Positions 44,256-52,415 of a stretch of DNA of 64,000 nucleotides are shown piece by piece. The DNA comes from Roseivirga sp. UBA6052. GTDB taxonomy: Bacteria; Bacteroidota; Bacteroidia; Cytophagales; Cyclobacteriaceae. The DNA is taken from positions 685,296 through 749,295 of the forward strand of contig DIYO01000009.1 of assembly GCA_002427755.1 (NCBI GenBank). The letters run 5' to 3'. The notes under the pieces are model-generated. The model was not told the DNA's origin, made no database searches, and worked only from the letters and a program-made list of their open reading frames with translations. The position numbers and the translations under genes were made by a program. The stretch's first letter is position 1. Every line of letters starts with the position of its first letter.

Positions 44256-46067
44256 ATGTCAGTTGCAGTAGAAGAAAAGAAATCAATTAAAGGCGGTGAA
44301 TTCATCGTCAGAGAAACAGAAGCACACGAAGTTTTCATTCCGGAGGAATTTTCTGAGGAACAGAAAATGATGGCACAAGCTTGCCAGGACTTTATCGATA
44401 TGGAGATTACGCCAAATGTGGAGCGTATCGATGGAATGAAAGAACCGGACTTGGTTCCGAATATTTTTAAGAAGGCAGGCGAATTAGGTCTTCTAGGGAT
44501 TTCTGTACCTGAGCAATATGGTGGTATGGGCATGAGCTTTAACTCGGGAATGCTCATAGCTGATATTATTGGTGCTGCAGGTTCTTTCTCTACAACGTAT
44601 GGGGCTCATACAGGTATTGGAACATTACCAATACTCTACTATGGTAATGAAGAGCAAAAGCAAAAATACCTCCCTAAACTAGCGACTGGGGAATGGGCAG
44701 CTTGTTACTGTTTGACTGAGCCAGACGCTGGCTCAGATGCTAATTCAGGAAAGACAAAAGCGGTGCTTTCAGAAGATGGGTCTCACTACAAGATTACAGG
44801 TCAAAAAATGTGGATCTCGAATGCAGGATTCGCAGATTTATTTATTGTATTCGCTAAGATTGAAGATGACAAGAACCTAACTGCTTTCATCGTAGAGAAA
44901 TCATTTGGTGGTATCACAATGAATGAGGAAGAGAAGAAGTTAGGAATCAAGGGTTCTTCTACTCGTCAGGTGTTCTTCAATGACTGTGAGGTACCAGTTG
45001 AAAACATGCTTTCAGAAAGGGAGAATGGATTCAAAATCGCTGTTAATATCCTAAATATTGGCCGTATTAAATTAGGAGCTGGTGTTTTGGGTGGATGTAG
45101 AACAGTTACCTCTCAGGCTACACAATATGCAAATGAGCGTAAGCAGTTCAATACGCCAATCTCAAGTTTTGGGGCTATTAAAAGTAAGCTAGCCGAAATG
45201 GCTTCACGTATTTATGTCACAGAGTCTCTAGATTACAGAGCGGGACAGAATATTGAAGATAAGATTGAAGACCTGATTGCCTCAGGTATGGACGATGCGC
45301 AAGCCAAACTGAAAGGTGTAGAGCAATTTGCTATTGAGTGTGCGATTGGTAAAATCCATAGTTCTGAAGTATTGGATTATGTGGTTGATGAAGGAGTTCA
45401 AATTTATGGAGGTATGGGCTTCTCAGCTGATGCTCCAATGGAAAGAGCCTATAGAGATTCAAGGATTGCTAGAATCTATGAAGGTACCAACGAGATCAAC
45501 CGAATGTTGATGGTAGGTATGATCTTGAAAAGAGCTATGAAAGGTGAGCTTGACATGTTCGAACCAGCTATGGCAGTGTCTAAAGAGTTGACAGCTGTAC
45601 CTACTTTCTCAACTATTGATAAGTCTGTGCTTTTTGCTTCAGAAAAAGAAGTCTTGAAGAACTTAAAGAAAGTATTCTTGATGGTAGGTGGTAAAGCGGC
45701 TATGGCTTTACAAGATCGAATTGAGGATGAGCAGGAAGTAATGATGAACCTTGCTGATATTCTCATCGAAATCTATGCAGTTGAATCATCAATTTTAAGA
45801 ACAGAGAAGTTGGTAAGCTTAAGAGGCCAAGAAGCATGTTCAGATTACATCGCTATGACTCAGATCTACATGAGCCAAGCAGTAGACAAAATCAACTCAG
45901 CTGCTAAAGAAGCCATTGCTTCATTCACTAAAGGTGACGAGCAAAAAGTGATGCTGATGGGTCTTAAGCGTTGGACTAAGATGGATTTGGTAAACACCAA
46001 AGAACTCAGAAGACAAGTAGCAGATACTATGATCAAAGAAGGTAAGTTCCCTTACTTCTTTGCATAA
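44256..46067 (+). CDS. fadE: Acyl-CoA dehydrogenase (FadE-like)
   Basis: 603 residues. The first 420 are a classical acyl-CoA dehydrogenase: CLTEPDAGSDANS near 148, KMWISNAGFADLFIVFAK near 179 and ARIYEGTNEINR near 406 with the catalytic Glu. A further helical C-terminal domain of about 150 residues resembles that of very-long-chain dehydrogenases (VLCAD/ACAD9), pointing to long-chain substrates. It starts beta-oxidation by forming the trans-2-enoyl-CoA with FAD. Last gene of the operon; a GC-rich hairpin follows after 3 bases. Confidence 0.92.
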   Translation: MSVAVEEKKSIKGGEFIVRETEAHEVFIPEEFSEEQKMMAQACQDFIDMEITPNVERIDGMKEPDLVPNIFKKAGELGLLGISVPEQYGGMGMSFNSGMLIADIIGAAGSFSTTYGAHTGIGTLPILYYGNEEQKQKYLPKLATGEWAACYCLTEPDAGSDANSGKTKAVLSEDGSHYKITGQKMWISNAGFADLFIVFAKIEDDKNLTAFIVEKSFGGITMNEEEKKLGIKGSSTRQVFFNDCEVPVENMLSERENGFKIAVNILNIGRIKLGAGVLGGCRTVTSQATQYANERKQFNTPISSFGAIKSKLAEMASRIYVTESLDYRAGQNIEDKIEDLIASGMDDAQAKLKGVEQFAIECAIGKIHSSEVLDYVVDEGVQIYGGMGFSADAPMERAYRDSRIARIYEGTNEINRMLMVGMILKRAMKGELDMFEPAMAVSKELTAVPTFSTIDKSVLFASEKEVLKNLKKVFLMVGGKAAMALQDRIEDEQEVMMNLADILIEIYAVESSILRTEKLVSLRGQEACSDYIAMTQIYMSQAVDKINSAAKEAIASFTKGDEQKVMLMGLKRWTKMDLVNTKELRRQVADTMIKEGKFPYFFA

Positions 46068-46070
46068 TAT

Positions 46071-46086
46071 CCCCCGCTGGCGGGGG
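46071..46086. repeat. GC-rich hairpin at the edge of the defence island
   Basis: CCCCCGCTGGCGGGGG folds into a stem of six to seven G-C pairs, followed by CTAGGGGGTGGAT. It is by far the most GC-rich short stretch here. No T-run follows, so it is not a standard terminator; it may be a REP-like repeat or a pause site. The remainder of the gap up to 46210 has a small hairpin at 46131-46155 and nothing else clear. Confidence 0.55.
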
Positions 46087-46209
46087 CTAGGGGGTGGATA
46101 CCCTCCTCTTCAGAAAAATATCACCAGTCTAGACATGATGACATTCACCATGTCTCTACAAAGTGAAGCTCGCCCACCGAAGTTGAAAACGTAGGTAGGG
46201 TTAAAACTC

Positions 46210-46241
46210 AAAGCCAACTTCAAAAGGAGTTGGCTTTTTTA
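46210..46241 (+). terminator. Rho-independent terminator before the ssp operon
   Basis: Perfect 10-base stem AAAGCCAACT (46210-46219) and AGTTGGCTTT (46228-46237) with T-run to 46240. It separates the fad operon from the defence genes. Confidence 0.85.
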
Positions 46242-46282
46242 TTTAAGTGTTTAATGGTCTTCCAATTGACGTACCAAGATTG

Positions 46283-46290
46283 TACTTTTG
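46283..46290 (+). promoter_or_regulatory. Candidate -7 element of sspB
   Basis: TACTTTTG fits TAnnTTTG exactly and ends 3 bases before the ATG at 46294, which would make the transcript leaderless or nearly so. No convincing -33 element is at the right distance. Confidence 0.35.
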
Positions 46291-46293
46291 ACA

Positions 46294-47127
46294 ATGCGCT
46301 TCTCGGGACACGAATCATTTCACTGCAGACATTTTTGGTTAAAAAAAGGATATGATTTTAGACAGAATCGTACTACTGAGGATGCCACAGTAACCTTAGG
46401 TGTAGGAAAGAATATGGTATCAGCCATTTCTTACTGGTCCCAAGCGTTCGGAATGAATGATACTGAAATAAGTGATTACTTATTTCATGATGAGAAGGGT
46501 AAAGATCCTTTTCTTGAAGATATTGGTACTTTATGGTTACTCCAATATCAACTTGTTAAAACGAACCATGCGTCTATCTATAAATATGTGTTCAATGAGT
46601 TTCGAAAAACACATTTGACAGGGAGGTTTTCAGTAGCACAACTCAAGCGCTCTTTAGAGCACTATATTGACAAAAACAATGAGAATGTAGCTGAGAAAAC
46701 ATTGGATACAGACTTGAAGGTATTTTTGAGGAACTATATCAGAACAAGCAAGAATAAGCGTGATATAGAAGATGATTTGGCTTCAATCTTTATCGATCTC
46801 AATTTGGTTATGGAAACAGCCGAGGGCGAGTATCAATTACAGTTATTAGAACGAGAGGACATTCCTGTTCATATTTTTCTTTTTTGTATTCTAGACGCTT
46901 TTAATGTTTCTGAGATAGAGGATCGTTCGATTTCATTTGGAGAGATACAGAAAGAAGTTGCCGATGCATTTGCATGTAATAAGGAGGGAGTTGAAAAGCA
47001 GATAGAAAAAATTCAGGCACTTTTTCCAGAGTATCTAGTGTACAAAGAAGATGCAGGAAGAAAGGAACTTCAAGTGAAGGAAGGAATGCAATCAAAGTGG
47101 GAGGTGTTAAACGAGTACTATGGCTAA
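46294..47127 (+). CDS. sspB: DUF4007 protein, SspB-like component of a phosphorothioation system
   Basis: 277 residues from ATG 46294 (TTG at 46288 is also in frame). The N-terminus RFSGHESFHCRHFWLKKG and TLGVGKNMVSAISYWSQA is the DUF4007 signature. In SspABCD systems the DUF4007 protein SspB is reported as the nickase that opens one DNA strand for sulfur insertion. It overlaps the sspC start by 8 bases and is followed by a DndC-like gene, with a cysteine desulfurase 4 kb on. Domain call firm; the Ssp role rests on gene context and remembered literature. Confidence 0.8.
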   Translation: MRFSGHESFHCRHFWLKKGYDFRQNRTTEDATVTLGVGKNMVSAISYWSQAFGMNDTEISDYLFHDEKGKDPFLEDIGTLWLLQYQLVKTNHASIYKYVFNEFRKTHLTGRFSVAQLKRSLEHYIDKNNENVAEKTLDTDLKVFLRNYIRTSKNKRDIEDDLASIFIDLNLVMETAEGEYQLQLLEREDIPVHIFLFCILDAFNVSEIEDRSISFGEIQKEVADAFACNKEGVEKQIEKIQALFPEYLVYKEDAGRKELQVKEGMQSKWEVLNEYYG

Positions 47128-50100
47128 TTATACTACTTCAACAAACATCTTAAGGGATAAGGAAAGAGACATTAACTATATCTCGACCCCAAATGCTCAG
47201 AAGGTTTTCAAAAGGATATTAGCCAACTATAAGACTGGTCATCACGCTTTCAATATCATTGGTTCTTATGGAACAGGTAAGTCAAGTTTTCTATGGGCCC
47301 TAGAAAAAAACTTAGAAGGTGAGCATTACTATTTTGAGCAACTGAATGGCCAATTCAATGGACTGAAAGAGTTTAATTTTCTGAAACTTGTTGGTGACTA
47401 TGACTCATTTAGAGAAACACTGAACGAGGAGCTAGGCATTTCAAGGAATGCTACAGCAAAAGAGACCATCCAAAAACTTGAACAGCAATCTTCTAAACTG
47501 AATTCAAAGAACCAAGTACTTGTTTTATTGGTCGATGAGTTTGGTAAATTTTTGGAGTATGCAGCTAAGACAGATCCTGAAAACGAGCTCTACTTCATTC
47601 AACAATTAGCTGAGTTTGCCAATGACCCAAATCGACAGGTAGTATTCATTACGACCCTACACCAAAACTTTGCTGCTTATGCTAAGAACCTTTCAGTAGA
47701 CCAAAAGCAAGAATGGGATAAGGTACGTGGAAGAATCATTGATATTGCATTTGATGAACCAGTTGAGCAACTGCTTCTATTATCGGCAGAAAGAATAACT
47801 TCTTTCAATAAGAAACCTGCTAAAGCTCTAAAGCAGAAAGAGATTTTTGCGACCATCAATAAATCCAAACTACTTTCCAATGCCGAAAATTTGGATTGGA
47901 GTTTAGCTCAGAAACTTTTCCCTTTGGATTACCTATCGGCCTATGTTTTAGTGCAGGCCTTGCAGAAGTACGGACAGAATGAACGGTCTCTCTTTACTTT
48001 TTTAGCTTCTGAAGAAGAAAACGCCATTTCTCAATTCAATGCTAAAGGGACGTACCACTTAGGAAAAGTATTTGATTACCTGGTAGAGAATCTTACTTCT
48101 GAGCTAGAAGACCCAGATACAAATCCACATAAATCTACCTGGCGGTCTATTGAGGAGGCAATCGACCAAATTGAAACGCTGAATAATTCAGAGACCGATG
48201 ATCTTATTGATCTAGTAAAAGTGATTGGCTTGGTTTCAATCTTTGCTAAACCACTTGGTCTGCTGGATAAAGAAACCTTGGCTAATTATGCTGAGGAGGC
48301 GATGAGCATTGAAAATGCTCGAAGCCTAATCGACAAACTCGTCTCGCAAAGGATCATTAAATATTTCAGGGCTAAGAATAAACTATTCTTTCAATCGGGC
48401 ACAGACCTCGACTTTGAGTTTGCTTATTCGAAGGCTCGAAGTGAATTACAGCCTGTTAAGGAAGTCGTTCCTTTTTTGAAGGAATACTTAGATTTGAATT
48501 TGGTCCCCGCAAAACGAGTACAGTATCTAAAAGGAACACCGAGGTATTTTCAGTTTAATCTCTTAGATATAACAGAAACTGGAGAGCTTATAGAGCCTGT
48601 GAATGAGGTGGATGGCTTTATACATGTTCTTTTCTCTGATGAAAATGAGTTTGATTTTGCAGAGAAATCATCAGAACATTCAGCTGTTCATTTATTCGTT
48701 GACTTTATAAGGACCCAAGAACTACGAAAGCTCATTTTTGAAATTATGATCTTCGATCATGTTTTGAAAAATGATGCTGATGATCAGTGGGCAAAGAAGA
48801 TTTTAGTAGAAGAAAAAGAGCACTCTATCAATGAATTGAAATCATTGGTAATGAAAGGTCTATTTGACAAGAGTGCATGTGCTTGGTGGAGCCAAGGAAA
48901 GATAGTTCAAGTTAACTCCTATCGAAACCTGAATGCACTGATTTCAACATTAGCAGACGCTGTTTATACCAATATTCCGGTTTACAGAAATGAGATGGTA
49001 AACAAGGAATTGTTGAGTGGCCCCATTTTAACAGCGAGAAAGAAATTATTAGATCAGTTACTTTCTTTAACACATGAGGCGGAGCTTGGATTTCCTGATT
49101 CTAAATATCCACCTGAAAAAACCATTTATCTATCTCTACTTAAAAAAACAGGAATCCACAGACAAGAGAATGGACAATGGCTTTTGGGTGAGCCTGTGGG
49201 TGATGATAGTTTTGCCCCACTTTGGGAGAAGTCCCTGGAGTTTTTGAAAGAGTCGACTCATCAAAAACGAACCCTTTCTGATTTCTATCAAATATTAGAA
49301 CAACCTCCTTTCAAATTGAAAAGAGGGTTTATTGATTACTGGGTGCCTATCTTTTTAATCGTTAAGCAACAAGATTACGCGCTATTCCATAGCGAGCAAG
49401 GCTACATTCCTTATCTCACTACTCAAGTACTTGATTTAGTTCACAAGAAGCCTGAGGCCTATCAAATCAAAGCCTATGAAATTGAAGGGGTAAAAGTAGA
49501 CCTCTTCAATAAGTACAAAGAGATCACGGGGTTAGATGATGTCACTAAAGGCAAAGAGGAGTCCTTTATCAAGATCTTTAGCAACTTCTTTATTTTCTAT
49601 AACCAGCTTCCGGAGTATTCCAAGCAAACCAAACGTTTGAGCAAAAGTGCACTTCAATTGAGAGAGGCCATTAAGAATGCTAAAGACCCAGAACAAGCTT
49701 TACTAAAAGAGTTTCCAGCCGCACTTGGTTTTAATGAAATCAACCTAAGTGATAATGGGGCAGTAGAGCGGTTTGTGTCTCAATTGAATGAAGCCATTTA
49801 TGAGATTAGGACGGCTTTTCAAGAATTAGTTGAACGGGTTGAAACTAGTTTGGTAAGTTCTGTTTCAAAGAAGTCATTAGCGTTTGAAGAATATCAAGCA
49901 TTATTGCACAAGCGATTTGCTAAAATCAAAGAGCACATGCTTACGGCTAAGCAGAAAGTATTGAGCAAAAGAATAAAGTCCAGGATTGAGGAAAGGGATC
50001 ATTATATCATCAGTATTTCTGATGCAGTGATTGGTAAAGACATCCACAAACTGTCTGATGATGAAGAACCAGTTCTACTCGACAGGTTACCGGAGGCTAT

Positions 50101-50338
50101 TCTCGATTTAGAAAAACAAATTCCTCTTCAGCAATTAAAAGAAGAAAGGAAGGAAGACGAAGTATTCTATTTCGAAGTGCACCAAGCAGAGGGAAACCCC
50201 ATCAAAGATAAAGTGACTTTATCTCAAAAAGATGCTAATAAGGCGAGCGAAATAGAGAAGGAAATTTTGAGTATCTTAGATAAGCACAAAGGCATTTCTA
50301 AGGCCGTTTTATTAAAACTACTGCAAAAGAAACTATGA
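47120..50338 (+). CDS. sspC: Large P-loop ATPase, SspC-like
   Basis: 1072 residues. Walker A GSYGTGKSS at 48-56 and Walker B VLVLLVDEFGKFLEY with Asp139 and Glu140 are in the first 150 residues, followed by a Gln-rich sensor stretch FITTLHQNFAAYA near 180. The rest is long, helical and charged, with no other domain recognised. SspC in the known four-gene system is an ATPase that works with the nickase and the PP-loop enzyme on DNA. It overlaps sspB by 8 bases and sspD by 4 (ATGA), so the three are translated together. Confidence 0.82.
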   Translation: MANYTTSTNILRDKERDINYISTPNAQKVFKRILANYKTGHHAFNIIGSYGTGKSSFLWALEKNLEGEHYYFEQLNGQFNGLKEFNFLKLVGDYDSFRETLNEELGISRNATAKETIQKLEQQSSKLNSKNQVLVLLVDEFGKFLEYAAKTDPENELYFIQQLAEFANDPNRQVVFITTLHQNFAAYAKNLSVDQKQEWDKVRGRIIDIAFDEPVEQLLLLSAERITSFNKKPAKALKQKEIFATINKSKLLSNAENLDWSLAQKLFPLDYLSAYVLVQALQKYGQNERSLFTFLASEEENAISQFNAKGTYHLGKVFDYLVENLTSELEDPDTNPHKSTWRSIEEAIDQIETLNNSETDDLIDLVKVIGLVSIFAKPLGLLDKETLANYAEEAMSIENARSLIDKLVSQRIIKYFRAKNKLFFQSGTDLDFEFAYSKARSELQPVKEVVPFLKEYLDLNLVPAKRVQYLKGTPRYFQFNLLDITETGELIEPVNEVDGFIHVLFSDENEFDFAEKSSEHSAVHLFVDFIRTQELRKLIFEIMIFDHVLKNDADDQWAKKILVEEKEHSINELKSLVMKGLFDKSACAWWSQGKIVQVNSYRNLNALISTLADAVYTNIPVYRNEMVNKELLSGPILTARKKLLDQLLSLTHEAELGFPDSKYPPEKTIYLSLLKKTGIHRQENGQWLLGEPVGDDSFAPLWEKSLEFLKESTHQKRTLSDFYQILEQPPFKLKRGFIDYWVPIFLIVKQQDYALFHSEQGYIPYLTTQVLDLVHKKPEAYQIKAYEIEGVKVDLFNKYKEITGLDDVTKGKEESFIKIFSNFFIFYNQLPEYSKQTKRLSKSALQLREAIKNAKDPEQALLKEFPAALGFNEINLSDNGAVERFVSQLNEAIYEIRTAFQELVERVETSLVSSVSKKSLAFEEYQALLHKRFAKIKEHMLTAKQKVLSKRIKSRIEERDHYIISISDAVIGKDIHKLSDDEEPVLLDRLPEAILDLEKQIPLQQLKEERKEDEVFYFEVHQAEGNPIKDKVTLSQKDANKASEIEKEILSILDKHKGISKAVLLKLLQKKL

Positions 50339-51456
50339 GTATAAGGCATGTTTTAGGCATTTCAGGGGGGAAAGACAGTGCAGCGCTCGCCATTTACTTA
50401 AACAAGCTTTATCCCGAATTAAATATCGACTACTATTTTACTGATACAGGTAAAGAGCTGAGTGAAACGACAAATTTTATCCAAAAGCTTAAGACTTATT
50501 TGGGTAAAGGATTACACGAGTTTATGGCGGTTAAGCCATTAGAAGAGACACATTTTGACAATCCTTTTGACCACTTTTTAGAAGAATATGGGGGATACCT
50601 TCCATCTAACACAGCACGTTGGTGTACGAAGAAATTAAAACTTGAACCCTTTGAAAGTTTTATTGGAGATAGACCAACAATCTCATACGTGGGTATAAGA
50701 GGAGATGAAGACAGAGAAGGCTATATTTCTAAGCGACAAAATGTTCAATCTATATTTCCCTTTAGGCAGAATATATGGAGTGAAGATGTCATAAAGTATG
50801 TACTTGAAAACCTAATAAGACTAAAGGAAGTCTACTTTGAATTGGCAGAAGCTTATGAATGGGAAGGCCTACAAAAGCTAATAGACCAACCTTTATCTCA
50901 AGAGTTTACAAGAAAGCAAAAGGTGAAAGCACTACTTGACGTGAATACAAAACTATTCAATCATGTAGTCTTCCGAATGCTAAAGGATACTGATTATCCT
51001 GTGGGTCAATTGGATGAATTTCCATTAATTGACAATGAGGAGAACCTTAAACTAGAAGACATTTGGGCTTTGCTAGAAGAGGCTGGAGTAGGAAGACCTG
51101 CATATTACGAGCCCTTAGAATATGAGGTTGAGATCAATGGAGAGCCTAAGAAAGGCGTCTATAGCCGAAGTCGCTCAGGCTGCTTCTTTTGTTTCTTTCA
51201 GCAAAAGATAGAGTGGGTTTGGTTGTTAGAAACGCATCCCTCACTTTTTGCGAAAGCGCAAGAATATGAAAAGGATGGCTATACTTGGATGGACTCAGAG
51301 ACCTTAGGTGAATTGGCCAAACCAGAACGAGTAGTTGCCATTAAAAAAGAACATTATTTACGTACACAGCGCACACAAGGCAAACGTAATACTGCCACCT
51401 GGCAGGATGAAATACTAGCCTCAGAAGGTGTGGGTTGTGCTAGTTGTTTTGTATAA
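50335..51456 (+). CDS. sspD: DndC/SspD-like ATP pyrophosphatase (PAPS reductase family)
   Basis: 373 residues. PP-loop SGGKDSAALA at 10-19; ARWCTKKLK with Cys97; SRSGCFFCFF with two Cys near 280; and the C-terminal GVGCASCFV with Cys368 and Cys371. The four or five Cys suit an iron-sulfur cluster as in DndC. It is expected to activate the DNA phosphate with ATP and pass sulfur from SspA. A decayed second copy of its last 20 codons lies at 52353-52415, just in front of the convergent sspE stop. Confidence 0.85.
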   Translation: MSIRHVLGISGGKDSAALAIYLNKLYPELNIDYYFTDTGKELSETTNFIQKLKTYLGKGLHEFMAVKPLEETHFDNPFDHFLEEYGGYLPSNTARWCTKKLKLEPFESFIGDRPTISYVGIRGDEDREGYISKRQNVQSIFPFRQNIWSEDVIKYVLENLIRLKEVYFELAEAYEWEGLQKLIDQPLSQEFTRKQKVKALLDVNTKLFNHVVFRMLKDTDYPVGQLDEFPLIDNEENLKLEDIWALLEEAGVGRPAYYEPLEYEVEINGEPKKGVYSRSRSGCFFCFFQQKIEWVWLLETHPSLFAKAQEYEKDGYTWMDSETLGELAKPERVVAIKKEHYLRTQRTQGKRNTATWQDEILASEGVGCASCFV

Positions 51457-51476
51457 AATTTTTTCCACACCAACTC

Positions 51477-52262
51477 ATGAAAACAAAAGAAAATAATTCT
51501 GTAGGACCAATTTACAAAACAATGGGAGTACTGTTTTTAGGCGGCTTGGTTGGTTCTATAATTGAGGTTATCATCAAGAATGAGATAAATCAAATTGATT
51601 TTAGAAACTTAATTATTTCGGCTTTGGTAATTGCTCTTTTGTATACTATGTATCTCATTACTAATAGAGATAATAGCAATGATCAAAATAATGAAGATTT
51701 GAAGATATTAAATTCCGTTGGTTTTTCTCAAGCCTATATAAAGCTAAAAGGATCAATAGCCGAACCTGTCAGCATAATAAATCGCGCTGAAGGAGAGATA
51801 AAATTTTTTGGTGGCCAGGCATCCAAGTGGTTAGAAGATGGAACTTTTAACCTTCTTGAATCGAAGGTTAAAAATCAAAGAATAAAATTCAAGTTTTTAT
51901 TGTTCAATCCAGACTCTCCAAAATCACAGGCATTTCAAAAGTTAAGGGGAAGTCAGGCTAAGCCTTCTTGGAATCACATTCAGAAACTGGTGGCTCTCGG
52001 TGAGAAATATAGCAATTTTGAAATTCGTGTTTATGATAGCCTGCCAATTTTTAGAATGTCCTTTGTTGATAAAGAACTTTTTGTTAGACTCTATGATGAC
52101 CATCATAAAAAGTATAAGTTTGGTTGGGAAAATGTTGTGGTAAGATTCAAGAATAATCTGGATATAGAAGTTAATTATTATCATGCTTTTTTAGATCTTT
52201 TTAATCAATATTGGGAGGACGCGTCAATACCTCATAATTCAAATGAAGCTACTCTTAAATAG
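51477..52262 (+). CDS. Two-helix membrane protein with a possible PLD-like domain, inserted between sspD and sspE
   Basis: 261 residues from ATG 51477, 20 bases after sspD. Two transmembrane helices near 16-36 and 44-62, then a soluble domain with E-I-K-F-F-G-G-Q-A-S-K-W-L near 105, F-K-F-L-L-F-N-P-D-S near 135 and a Y-D-S-L-P-I-F-R-M-S-F-V-D pattern near 190. These remind me of inactive or atypical phospholipase-D-like domains joined to defence effectors, but the HKD motif is absent and I am not sure of the family. It is A+T-rich and appears to be a later insertion, because a relic of the sspD end lies on its far side. Confidence 0.68.
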   Translation: MKTKENNSVGPIYKTMGVLFLGGLVGSIIEVIIKNEINQIDFRNLIISALVIALLYTMYLITNRDNSNDQNNEDLKILNSVGFSQAYIKLKGSIAEPVSIINRAEGEIKFFGGQASKWLEDGTFNLLESKVKNQRIKFKFLLFNPDSPKSQAFQKLRGSQAKPSWNHIQKLVALGEKYSNFEIRVYDSLPIFRMSFVDKELFVRLYDDHHKKYKFGWENVVVRFKNNLDIEVNYYHAFLDLFNQYWEDASIPHNSNEATLK

Positions 52263-52352
52263 CTTTTAAGCATCGTGGGGATTTGCCAAACTCAAACGGG
52301 AGATTTCTATTAAGTAAGGTAATTATTACCGTTACCCTTTTAGGCTAATTCA

Positions 52353-52415
52353 GCCACTAGGTAAAATGAAATACTGGCTGTAGAAGGTGTGGGTCGTGCT
52401 AGTTGTTTCATTTAA
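52353..52415 (+). pseudogene. Relic of an sspD 3' end
   Basis: These 63 bases match the last 63 bases of sspD (51394-51456) at about 50 positions with no gap. In the same frame they read N-E-I-L-A-V-E-G-V-G-R-A-S-C-F-I-stop against D-E-I-L-A-S-E-G-V-G-C-A-S-C-F-V-stop in sspD. A TAA lies in frame near the start of the relic. The changes are partly synonymous, so it comes from a diverged sspD, not from a recent duplication. It overlaps the sspE stop by 8 bases. Confidence 0.8.

Noticed and set aside
46131..46155. AGACATG/CATGTCT hairpin as a terminator
   Set aside because: Seven pairs with no T-run; a much stronger terminator follows at 46210.
51444..51476. Earlier start for the membrane protein gene, overlapping sspD
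   Set aside because: It would add residues encoded inside sspD with no ribosome-binding sequence; ATG 51477 sits right before the helix region.
52318..52330. GGTAATTATTACC palindrome as an attachment or operator site
   Set aside because: It stands alone with no second copy and no nearby promoter; possible by chance in AT-rich DNA.
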